Shown piece by piece: positions 1-4,914 of a DNA stretch of 5,146 nucleotides. The DNA is from Methanobacteriota archaeon. Its GTDB lineage: Archaea > Halobacteriota > Syntropharchaeia > DAOWMC01. The translations under genes were made by a program, and so were the position numbers. The notes beneath the pieces were generated by a model. It was not told the DNA's origin. It did not search any database and saw only the letters and a list, made by a program, of their open reading frames with translations. The stretch spans positions 1 through 5,146 of the forward strand of contig DAOWMC010000101.1 in the NCBI GenBank assembly GCA_030643285.1, read 5' to 3'. Every line of letters starts with the position of its first letter. Within the stretch, counting starts at the first letter, position 1.

Positions 1-539
1 ATAAAACAAAGAAGGATAAAAGGGTTGTTCAGCTTATACTAAACGAATCCAATGAGATAATCAGAGTTGGGTGCGATTTTATAATTACTGAAGTAAAACA
101 GGGCTTTGTATGTGCAAATGCCGGAATCGATGAATCGAATGTGGCGGAGGAAAAAGCGGTTCTACTCCCGGACTCTCCACAGAGAAGTGCAAATTCGCTA
201 AGGCATGAAATTGAAAGGAAAACAGAAAAGAAAGTAGCTGTTTTGATTTCTGACTCGATTGGAAGGGCATTTAGAGATGGTATAGTTGGGACATGTATCG
301 GGGTCTCGGGTTTGGCGCCGGTATTTGATAGGAGGGGTGAACTTGACAGGTTTGGTAAGGTTGCAAGTATAACAAAAGTTGCAATAGCCGATGAGGTCTG
401 TGCTGCATCCAATCTGGTTATGGGTGAGTTTAGAGAGGGTGTGCCAATTGCATTAGTCAGGGGGCTAAAATTCGATGAAACCGAGGCGGCAGATTCAAAA
501 GATTTGGTCTTTAGCAAGACGGATGATGTCTTCAGGTGA
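1..539 (+). CDS. cofE: Coenzyme F420-0:L-glutamate ligase CofE, C-terminal part (5' end outside window)
   Basis: CofE uses GTP to add L-glutamate residues to F420-0, giving the gamma-linked glutamate tail of cytoplasmic coenzyme F420. The frame is open from base 3, and 178 residues are visible. The family is about 250 residues long, so roughly 70 N-terminal residues lie upstream. Family landmarks in order, numbered within the fragment, are GFVCANAGIDESNV (34-47), LLPDSP (54-59), ISDSIGRAFR (82-91), the GVSGLAPVFDRRG segment (100-112), VAIADE (126-131), VPIALVRG (147-154) and a terminal DDVFR. The acidic residues in ISD and ADE fit the metal/GTP site of the family. The usual GRPWR/GRPFR motif reads GRAFR here, with Pro replaced by Ala. 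The ATG at 141 is internal and not a plausible start, because conserved sequence precedes it. The gene ends convergently with the next one, overlapping it by 8 nt. The family assignment is by motif recognition and is strong. Confidence 0.93.
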   Translation, partial: KTKKDKRVVQLILNESNEIIRVGCDFIITEVKQGFVCANAGIDESNVAEEKAVLLPDSPQRSANSLRHEIERKTEKKVAVLISDSIGRAFRDGIVGTCIGVSGLAPVFDRRGELDRFGKVASITKVAIADEVCAASNLVMGEFREGVPIALVRGLKFDETEAADSKDLVFSKTDDVFR

Positions 540-1206
540 GGGATAAATCAGACTCTGCCAGCCATATTACCCAGCATATAAGTATCTGAGAATAACCGAT
601 GATGTTTGACAGCTTTTCCATCTCGCCTATGAATTCGATGTCACTTTTTGCTTCAAGACCAAAATAATCTTTTGCGGCCTTTTTTATTATCTTATCAGGC
701 ATAGATGTGTCAACGCCTGCTTGCATTCTAAGGTATTGGAACGTGATGAGCCCAACACCATTTATCTTTCCTATCGCGTCATCTTTCCATTTGTTGTAAT
801 CAGCGGCATTTGCCCAGTTTCTTAAAGCCTCAAAATCGTCTTTTAAGTTCTTTTCTTTCCCTAACACGTTTAGCACATTGCAAACATTAATGGCAACTCC
901 CCACGCACGTTTATTTTTCAGAATTTCCAAAAATCCGTTATCGTCCGGTGAATGCTTTGAAAAATCCTCAAATGATGTGATGACATCGCCTAAAATGTAC
1001 TTTTCATTGAATCTTTTAACCCTTGGAACAACGATTCTAAAGTAGTTCAGTCCAATTGAATCAAGTGCAGAATCAACGACAATCAGTATTGGATCCCCAC
1101 CCCACCTTTTTTTAGCAAAACATCTTTTTTCATATGATTTTGCTTCTTTTAACACATCCCCGAACTCATGTTCAAAGACCTTTTTTTCATCTGATCTTTC
1201 TTTCAA
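532..1206 (-). CDS. Helix-hairpin-helix protein resembling the HhH-GPD DNA glycosylase fold, function unknown
   Basis: This is a 224-residue, probably cytoplasmic protein. The best local signal is near residues 144-171: a hairpin with GVG (IGKINGVGLITF), a helix ending LRMQAGVD, then MPD. The same order (L-P-GVG-x-x-T-A, helix, D-T/P-D) is seen in HhH-GPD base-excision glycosylases such as endonuclease III, where the hairpin grips the DNA backbone and the later Asp is catalytic. The position of the endonuclease III catalytic Lys, just after GVG, is Ile here. No C-terminal Cys cluster for a [4Fe-4S] centre is present, as only scattered Cys occur. The C-terminal helix (about 198-218) is hydrophobic, with W-V-I-W-L-A-E. 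Many archaeal and bacterial hypothetical proteins share this GVG-helix-PD layout. Two in-frame TTG codons could start it, at 1212 and 1206. I chose 1206 because GAGGT lies 6 nt upstream of it, but directly touches the 1212 codon. No ATG start is available. It is transcribed divergently from arcS. The fold is moderately sure; activity is unknown. Confidence 0.72.
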   Translation of the reverse strand: MKERSDEKKVFEHEFGDVLKEAKSYEKRCFAKKRWGGDPILIVVDSALDSIGLNYFRIVVPRVKRFNEKYILGDVITSFEDFSKHSPDDNGFLEILKNKRAWGVAINVCNVLNVLGKEKNLKDDFEALRNWANAADYNKWKDDAIGKINGVGLITFQYLRMQAGVDTSMPDKIIKKAAKDYFGLEAKSDIEFIGEMEKLSNIIGYSQILICWVIWLAESDLSLT

Positions 1207-1212
1207 AATCAA

Positions 1213-1217
1213 ACCTC
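1213..1217 (-). promoter_or_regulatory. Ribosome binding site deciding a TTG start
   Basis: On the minus strand GAGGT precedes the TTG at 1206-1204 by 6 nt, a normal archaeal spacing, and sits at zero spacing from the alternative TTG at 1212-1210. This favours the inner TTG. Confidence 0.6.
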
Positions 1218-1254
1218 GAATCTACAAACTTTGAATACACCTACAACTATCAAT

Positions 1255-1270
1255 CTTTATAGTATAAACC
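1255..1270. promoter_or_regulatory. Putative shared bidirectional TATA element between the HhH gene and arcS
   Basis: CTTTATAGTATAAACC reads as a TATA-like box on both strands: TTTATAGTATAA forward and TTTATACTATAAAG reverse. A start site about 25 nt away would fall near 1286 for arcS and near 1237 for the HhH gene, leaving leaders of about 30 nt each way. No other TATA-like stretch in the 110-nt gap is as good. That it serves both directions is inferred from position and symmetry. Confidence 0.5.
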
Positions 1271-1290
1271 AATAGATTCTTCTTAACTAA

Positions 1291-1308
1291 TCTCAGGAAA
1301 TCTCAGGA
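1291..1308 (+). repeat. Tandem TCTCAGGA repeat in the arcS leader
   Basis: TCTCAGGA occurs at 1291-1298 and again at 1301-1308, separated by AA, giving a 10-nt period. The second AGGA (1305-1308) lies 8 nt before the arcS ATG and probably acts as a weak ribosome site. The first copy is too far upstream for that. One helical turn between copies would also suit a protein binding site, but nothing else supports an operator. Confidence 0.45.
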
Positions 1309-1316
1309 CCCCTATT

Positions 1317-3170
1317 ATGACAAAATACTTTGAAGTGACCAGAAGAGACGGACCTGCAAGAATTGGTAAATTATTACTGAAAGAGCCTGTAAAGACCCCA
1401 CATATATTAGAAGTCGAATCTCTATGTAAAAATGGGCCAATTATTAGTATGGGAAGCTTCTTGCAGTATGGATCCGAAAAAGATATTTTAAATTCAATAG
1501 AAGAATATAAAAACTCAAAAAAGCTTATAATACTTCCATATTCTCCTTTTTCATCCACAAAAGAAAATGAAGTCATAAATAAATTATTAAAATTAGAAGA
1601 TTTGGATGATGTCCCCCTGGGGATTGTAATGGATATAAATTCCATAAACAAAATGGGTGAAATAGAGCCCGGGTTGTCCGACATGTATGTAATTGCATGT
1701 TCAAACCAGCTAAAAACAGGTCCTAGAACATTTGTCCGGTCTATATCGGAATTTCGAGAAAAAATACCATCCGATACAGCTTTATATATCCCTTCATTTG
1801 CAACGCCGGAAAACCTATCAATTTTAGTTTATCTTGGAATTGACATTTTTGATGACACACTGGCAGAAATATCTGGCTATCAGGACATATATCTGACTGC
1901 CGATGGAGCGTTTCCACTGTCAGGTATGGGTGTGCTACCATGTATCTGTAAAGTCTGTCAAAACACAAACCCTGCAGAGTTAAAGAAACTTCAAAAAAAG
2001 GAACGATCATTGCTATTGGCCAAGCACAATAAACTTAAACTTGACGAAGAGCTAAAAAAGACAAAAGAATTTATCAAAAATGGCGTAATGAGGGAATACG
2101 TTGAAAAACAATGCAGATCATCACCTTTTTTAACAGCAGCCCTGAGATTGTTAGACAATGATCCGCAGTATCTTGAAAAGAGAACGCCTGTGGCAAGAAA
2201 GAACATTCTTTACGCAAATTCGATGGAGTCTTTAAACAGGGTGGAAGTAAGGCGATTTTCAGAGCGTGTGGAAAAAAGATATTGCAGTCAAAAAAAGGGG
2301 GTTTTAGTTCTTCTACCATGCTCGGCAAAAAAGCCCTATTCCATATCACAGACCCATCAGAAGTTTATAAAAGCGCTTGGTGGATTAAGGGGAAACGTTC
2401 AGGAAGTGATTATCAGTTCGCCCTTAGGTGTCGTTCCAAGGGAGCTTGAAACAGTCTATCCAGCCGCATTTTATGATGTTCCTGTGACAGGTTACTGGGA
2501 CAGAGAAGAACGGGAATGGGTTTTTTCCTGCCTTAAAAAATACATGGAAAAAAACAGCTACGATTGCATCATCGCGCACCTGGATGGTCCTTATAAAGAG
2601 ATCTGTCAAAAAGCTGCAGATGAACTTGGCCTTGAGGTCAGATACACATCTTCTGGCAGAGGTACTTCCCCCGAATCGCTTGAGGGATTAAGAGAAGCGG
2701 TAAAAAGAGCTTTTGAATGTTGTAAAATGGAAGATTCATATTTTGAACCTAAAGAAGAGTTGATTAAATCAATTGCAGATTATCAATTCGGAGCGGGTGC
2801 TTCGGATTTGCTAACGCGAGAAACGATCAGGGTGAGGGGTAGATTCCCGATGTTTCATGTATACTCCAAATCTCAGCATTTTATGACTTTAAACGAATAC
2901 GGGTTGATCAACCTGTCAATTGAAGCGGCAAAGGCTCTTTTAAGCTTAGGTTCGTATCAGGTTAGAATTGATGATTTTGAGCTGAAAGGCTCGGTTCTCT
3001 CACCCGGCGTAATCGATACTGATCCACAGATTAGAGAAAACGACGAGGTTATAATTCTGGGAAATAAGGGGTTTGGCGTTGGAAGGGCAAAGATGGCCGG
3101 ATGGGAGATGATGGAATCTAAAAGAGGGGTTGCCGTGGATGTTAGGCATGCCCGGAAATTGTCGGGATGA
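1317..3170 (+). CDS. arcS: Archaeosine synthase subunit alpha ArcS (lysine transfer to preQ0-tRNA)
   Basis: ArcS acts on tRNA carrying preQ0 at G15 of the D-loop and attaches lysine to its nitrile. The radical SAM partner RaSEA, not in this window, then releases archaeosine. The 617-residue product has the family layout. The N-terminal domain (1 to about 260) is related to tRNA-guanine transglycosylase, with LGIDIFDD (173-180) and a zinc site C209-x-C211-x2-C214-x22-H237. The ArcS core (about 325-470) carries the diagnostic PCSAKKPYS (334-342), SPLGVVPRELE (368-378) and YDVPVTGYWD (386-395). After a linker domain (about 480-545) comes a C-terminal PUA RNA-binding domain (about 548-613) with SPGVIDTDPQIRENDEV. 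The transglycosylase signature around its first catalytic Asp (TDSGGFQ-like) is not seen; GSFLQYG (46-52) lies where I would expect it. This fits an enzyme that no longer exchanges bases. The length is normal and the frame intact. The ATG at 1317 has AGGA 8 nt upstream. It appears monocistronic, divergent from the HhH gene. Confidence 0.94.
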   Translation: MTKYFEVTRRDGPARIGKLLLKEPVKTPHILEVESLCKNGPIISMGSFLQYGSEKDILNSIEEYKNSKKLIILPYSPFSSTKENEVINKLLKLEDLDDVPLGIVMDINSINKMGEIEPGLSDMYVIACSNQLKTGPRTFVRSISEFREKIPSDTALYIPSFATPENLSILVYLGIDIFDDTLAEISGYQDIYLTADGAFPLSGMGVLPCICKVCQNTNPAELKKLQKKERSLLLAKHNKLKLDEELKKTKEFIKNGVMREYVEKQCRSSPFLTAALRLLDNDPQYLEKRTPVARKNILYANSMESLNRVEVRRFSERVEKRYCSQKKGVLVLLPCSAKKPYSISQTHQKFIKALGGLRGNVQEVIISSPLGVVPRELETVYPAAFYDVPVTGYWDREEREWVFSCLKKYMEKNSYDCIIAHLDGPYKEICQKAADELGLEVRYTSSGRGTSPESLEGLREAVKRAFECCKMEDSYFEPKEELIKSIADYQFGAGASDLLTRETIRVRGRFPMFHVYSKSQHFMTLNEYGLINLSIEAAKALLSLGSYQVRIDDFELKGSVLSPGVIDTDPQIRENDEVIILGNKGFGVGRAKMAGWEMMESKRGVAVDVRHARKLSG

Positions 3171-3180
3171 CCGAAAGATG

Positions 3181-3190
3181 TATATTATAA
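3181..3190 (+). promoter_or_regulatory. Strong TATA-like box just after arcS
   Basis: TATATTATAA begins 10 nt after the arcS stop, preceded by the purine-rich CGAAAG that could serve as a BRE. A start about 25 nt downstream falls near 3208-3213, which is 200 nt before the next gene. It would drive either a small RNA or a long fbp leader. This is sequence resemblance only. Confidence 0.4.
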
Positions 3191-3191
3191 G

Positions 3192-3233
3192 TAGGCCGAT
3201 TGTGTAGAGAAGAATGGAGGTGTAATTGGCCTA
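3192..3233 (+). repeat. Inverted repeat, 10-bp stem with long loop
   Basis: TAGGCCGATT (3192-3201) pairs with AATTGGCCTA (3224-3233), with one G-U wobble and a 22-nt loop that holds GGAGGTG. Four more wobble pairs could extend the stem inward. In RNA it would form only in arcS read-through, because the left arm lies upstream of the start expected from the TATA-like box at 3181-3190. It may therefore be a 3' end structure of the arcS transcript or a protein site in DNA. Confidence 0.45.
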
Positions 3234-3246
3234 AAGAGTGATGATA

Positions 3247-3277
3247 GCCCATCAAGGGTGTTGTGTATGATGAGGGC
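3247..3277 (+). repeat. Hairpin with 2-nt bulge
   Basis: GCCCATCA (3247-3254) can pair with TGAT-GA-GGGC (3268-3277) as eight base pairs around a bulged GA, with a 13-nt loop. This is the most G+C-rich stem in the gap after arcS. Confidence 0.4.
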
Positions 3278-3286
3278 CATCCAAAA

Positions 3287-3333
3287 AACTTTTAGTCCAG
3301 TTAAATCTAATAGGAACTAATAGTCTAAAAGTT
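3287..3333 (+). repeat. Perfect 9-bp inverted repeat with internal CTAATAG repeats
   Basis: AACTTTTAG (3287-3295) and CTAAAAGTT (3325-3333) are exact inverse complements, 29 nt apart. Inside lie two copies of CTAATAG (3307-3313 and 3317-3323), and CTAAAAG of the right arm (3325-3331) is a third near copy. TTAGTCC (3292-3298) could instead pair with GG-A-ACTAA (3313-3320), so two mutually exclusive foldings can be drawn. The pattern suits either an operator or an RNA switch; neither is shown. Confidence 0.45.
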
Positions 3334-3362
3334 GATCTATCGTTCAGAATTTACCTTTGGTA

Positions 3363-3368
3363 TTTTTT
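3363..3368 (+). terminator. T6 run, possible archaeal terminator
   Basis: Archaeal RNA polymerase can stop at T-rich tracts without a strict hairpin. This run of six T lies after the three inverted repeats and just before the fbp TATA-like box, where an upstream transcript would be expected to end. It is short, so the call is weak. Confidence 0.3.
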
Positions 3369-3373
3369 GGGTG

Positions 3374-3381
3374 TTTAATAT
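3374..3381 (+). promoter_or_regulatory. TATA-like box of fbp
   Basis: TTTAATAT is centred about 40 nt before the fbp ATG. Transcription would start near 3403, leaving a short leader of about 14 nt that still includes the ribosome site at 3405-3410. Confidence 0.45.
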
Positions 3382-3404
3382 TTGAATGAGCATTAAAAAC
3401 AATT

Positions 3405-3410
3405 AGGTGA
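3405..3410 (+). promoter_or_regulatory. Ribosome binding site of fbp
   Basis: AGGTGA ends 6 nt before the ATG at 3417 and matches the archaeal 16S 3' end (UCACCUCC), fixing this start. Confidence 0.75.
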
Positions 3411-3416
3411 GATCAG

Positions 3417-4535
3417 ATGACTGAAAAAATAACAATAAGCTTGATAAAAGCAGATGTTGGTGGCTACCCGGGGCACTCCTCGGTCCACCCAAAACTTATA
3501 GAGACTGCAAAGAAAGGATTAACAGCGGCTAAAGACAGTGGTCTTCTAATAGACTTCAAAGTTCTTGCGGCAGGAGATGACCTTGAACTTCTGATGGGCC
3601 ACAGAAAAGGTGAGGACAATGAGGAAATACATAGCCTTGCGTGGAATATTTTTACAAAAGCCACAGATGTTGCCAAGGAGCTTAAACTGTATGGCGCAGG
3701 CCAGGATCTGTTAAAGGATGCATTCAGTGGTAACATCAAGGGAATGGGGCCTGGAGTTGCAGAGATGGAATTTACAGAGCGGAAAGGTGAGCCTTTAGTA
3801 GCATTTATGATGGATAAAACCGAGCCTGGCGCGTTTAATTTACCAATCTACAGAATGTTTGCAGATCCTTTCAGCACAGCAGGCCTTATCGTTGATCCAA
3901 GTCTTCATGCCGGTTTCAGATTTGAGGTTTGGGATATTATGGAGCATACAAAGGTTTTTATGAACTTGCCTGAAGAGATGTATGACATACTTGCACTTAT
4001 AGGGGCAAAATCAAGATATGTGATAAAAAGAGTTTTCCCAAAAGAAGAACATCCATCTTTACCCCCTGACGAACCTGTAGCCGCGATAAGCACTGAAAAA
4101 CTATTTCAAACTGCCGGAAAGTATGTTGGTAAAGATGACCCTGCAGGATTGGTCAGGGCCCAATCCGGTTTACCTGCCCTTGGTGAAGTAATAGAACCAT
4201 TTGCATTCCCACACCTGGTGAGTGGATGGATGAGGGGATCCCACAATGGACCTTTGATGCCAGTAGCATTCAAAGATGCAAGATGTACAAGGTTCGATGG
4301 GCCGCCAAGAGTTATAGCTGCCGGTTTCCAGATTTCAAATGGAACACTCGTTGGCCCAGCAGACCTGTTTGATGATCCCGCATACGACCTCACAAGGAGG
4401 AAGGCACAGGAGATAGCCGAATATATGCGAAGACACGGGCCATTCGAGCCACATCGTTTACCGATGGGCGATATGGAATACACGACACTTCCCGATGTCT
4501 TAAAAAAGTTAGAAGGAAGGTTTGAAAAGACATAA
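3417..4535 (+). CDS. fbp: Fructose-1,6-bisphosphate aldolase/phosphatase (class V FBPase, archaeal type)
   Basis: This bifunctional cytoplasmic enzyme condenses dihydroxyacetone phosphate with glyceraldehyde-3-phosphate and then removes the 1-phosphate, giving fructose-6-phosphate. It makes archaeal gluconeogenesis one-directional. The 372-residue product matches the family from end to end: ISLIKADVGGYPGHSSVHP at the N-terminus (7-25), GDD (53-55), AGQDLL (94-99), GMGPGVAEME (109-118), DKTEPGAFNLP (133-143), FADPF (148-152), FPHLVSGWMRGS (264-275), RFDGPPR (292-298) and RRHGPFEPHRLP (338-349). By motif alignment with the Sulfolobus tokodaii enzyme (Tyr229, Lys232, Asp233, Tyr348), the Schiff-base Lys is K239 in KYVGKDDP, with Y236, D240 and Y355 (MEYTTLP) alongside. 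The constant offset of 7 supports the match. The Asp/His/Gln residues in the N-terminal motifs are those expected to hold Mg2+. The frame is intact and the start fits both the family N-terminus and the AGGTGA ribosome site. It is probably transcribed alone. Confidence 0.97.
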   Translation: MTEKITISLIKADVGGYPGHSSVHPKLIETAKKGLTAAKDSGLLIDFKVLAAGDDLELLMGHRKGEDNEEIHSLAWNIFTKATDVAKELKLYGAGQDLLKDAFSGNIKGMGPGVAEMEFTERKGEPLVAFMMDKTEPGAFNLPIYRMFADPFSTAGLIVDPSLHAGFRFEVWDIMEHTKVFMNLPEEMYDILALIGAKSRYVIKRVFPKEEHPSLPPDEPVAAISTEKLFQTAGKYVGKDDPAGLVRAQSGLPALGEVIEPFAFPHLVSGWMRGSHNGPLMPVAFKDARCTRFDGPPRVIAAGFQISNGTLVGPADLFDDPAYDLTRRKAQEIAEYMRRHGPFEPHRLPMGDMEYTTLPDVLKKLEGRFEKT

Positions 4536-4560
4536 TAAAAATATACAGGAGATTATTAGG

Positions 4561-4585
4561 GGTTCTGGTAATTCCACCGGACTCC
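4561..4585 (+). terminator. Hairpin downstream of fbp
   Basis: TCTGGT (4564-4569) pairs with ACCGGA (4576-4581) around a 6-nt loop, with one wobble, and GG (4561-4562) can close on CC (4584-4585). It lies 26 nt after the fbp stop. No T run follows directly, so it may protect the mRNA end rather than terminate; the T8 run comes 45 nt later. Confidence 0.35.
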
Positions 4586-4590
4586 AATCT

Positions 4591-4606
4591 CTATTAATTT
4601 TAATAG
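4591..4606. promoter_or_regulatory. Perfect palindrome, possible operator
   Basis: CTATTAA-TT-TTAATAG is a perfect 7+2+7 inverted repeat of 16 nt, and another CTATT follows at 4613-4617. Short A+T-rich dyads of this size suit dimeric winged-helix regulators, and one is encoded 300 nt downstream. It sits about 80 nt upstream of the probable TATA box, so its role as an operator is speculative. Confidence 0.35.
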
Positions 4607-4629
4607 GTTTATCTATTGGTTTTGGCAGG

Positions 4630-4637
4630 TTTTTTTT
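4630..4637 (+). terminator. T8 run, probable fbp transcription terminator
   Basis: Eight consecutive T follow GGCAGG, 95 nt after the fbp stop and before the next promoter. A T tract of this length is a typical archaeal termination signal. Confidence 0.5.
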
Positions 4638-4686
4638 AACGCAAAGGAAAGATTAAACGTACTATCATCTGCTCGTTCCCACTACC

Positions 4687-4694
4687 CAATATAC
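4687..4694 (+). promoter_or_regulatory. TATA-like box for a possibly leaderless transcript
   Basis: CAATATAC is centred about 23 nt before the ATG at 4714, so transcription would start at or very near the start codon. No ribosome site at a useful spacing is present; only AGG touches the ATG. Both points agree with a leaderless mRNA. Confidence 0.4.
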
Positions 4695-4713
4695 CCTTTT
4701 TAATTTTAACAGG

Positions 4714-4914
4714 ATGTACATCTATGCTGTCCTTTACACGTTGTCCTTTACACTTTCCGAGATAACAATAGCTAATACAGGAGTAATTGCAAGTGGTGCA
4801 TATGCCTGGTTGATTTCGGGGATAATAATGATGGTGGTAGGAGTTGTGTATCTGGTTAGATTCCTGCATAAGTATCCTAAACCGGGAGGGGAGGAAATAC
4901 CAGATGGTAGCTAA
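4714..4914 (+). CDS. Small hydrophobic membrane protein, unknown function
   Basis: This 66-residue protein is not recognised as a known family. Residues 2-26 are moderately hydrophobic with one Glu (E16). Residues 30-51 form a clear membrane helix (AWLISGIIMMVVGVVYLVRF). A short polar tail with H52, K53 and K56 then ends acidic. Positive residues after the helix place the C-terminus in the cytoplasm; the first segment may be a second helix, giving a hairpin. No catalytic motif or Cys is visible. The upstream frame has a stop at 4654 and no other ATG, so ATG 4714 is the only ordinary start. The last 11 nt overlap the ATG of the winged-helix gene in another frame, and the ribosome site of that gene lies inside this one, so the two are almost certainly co-transcribed and perhaps translationally coupled. 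That makes it likely a real gene. It may sense or anchor for the regulator, which is inference. Confidence 0.65.
   Translation: MYIYAVLYTLSFTLSEITIANTGVIASGAYAWLISGIIMMVVGVVYLVRFLHKYPKPGGEEIPDGS
4884..4894 (+). promoter_or_regulatory. Ribosome binding site of the winged-helix gene
   Basis: GGGAGGGGAGG, inside the end of the membrane protein gene, ends 9 nt before ATG 4904. A second GGAGG at 4915-4919 has no in-frame start codon after it, so 4904 is preferred. Confidence 0.6.

Larger units (their letters stand above)
3192..3368 (+). other. Structured intergenic region: possible small RNA or long fbp leader
   Basis: No credible coding frame exists between arcS and fbp; the longest small frames seen are an ATG at 3214 (3 codons) and one at 3241 (9 codons). 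The stretch holds three separate complementary pairs, described in their own entries, a GGAGGTG at 3216-3222 that matches an archaeal ribosome site but has no start codon at useful spacing, and a T6 run at 3363-3368. If transcription starts from the TATA-like box at 3181-3190, the RNA would be about 155 nt up to the T run. I recognise no known RNA family: there is no tRNA T-arm, and no complete C/D or H/ACA pattern. It could also be relaxed spacer DNA. Confidence 0.35.

Noticed and set aside
29..517. 162-codon minus-strand open frame opposite cofE
   Set aside because: The plus-strand frame carries unmistakable CofE motifs. The antisense product is Ser/Pro-rich low-complexity sequence typical of a shadow frame.
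1210..1212. Outer TTG as start of the HhH gene
   Set aside because: GAGGT touches this codon with no spacer, whereas the TTG at 1206 has a 6-nt spacer. It is not fully excluded.
3214..3270. Short reading frames after GGAGGTG in the arcS-fbp gap (3 and 9 codons)
   Set aside because: They are very short, with start codons at the wrong distance from the ribosome-like motif. No coding evidence.
3238..3273. Two C-box-like motifs, GTGATGA (3238-3244) and ATGATGA (3267-3273), suggesting a C/D box guide RNA
   Set aside because: No CTGA D or D' box lies at the needed positions on this strand, so the kink-turn pairs cannot form.
4559..4586. GGGGTTC...ATTCC resembling a tRNA T-arm or an attachment-site remnant
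   Set aside because: The loop is too long for a T-loop, and no acceptor, D-arm or anticodon arm precedes it. It reads better as a simple hairpin.
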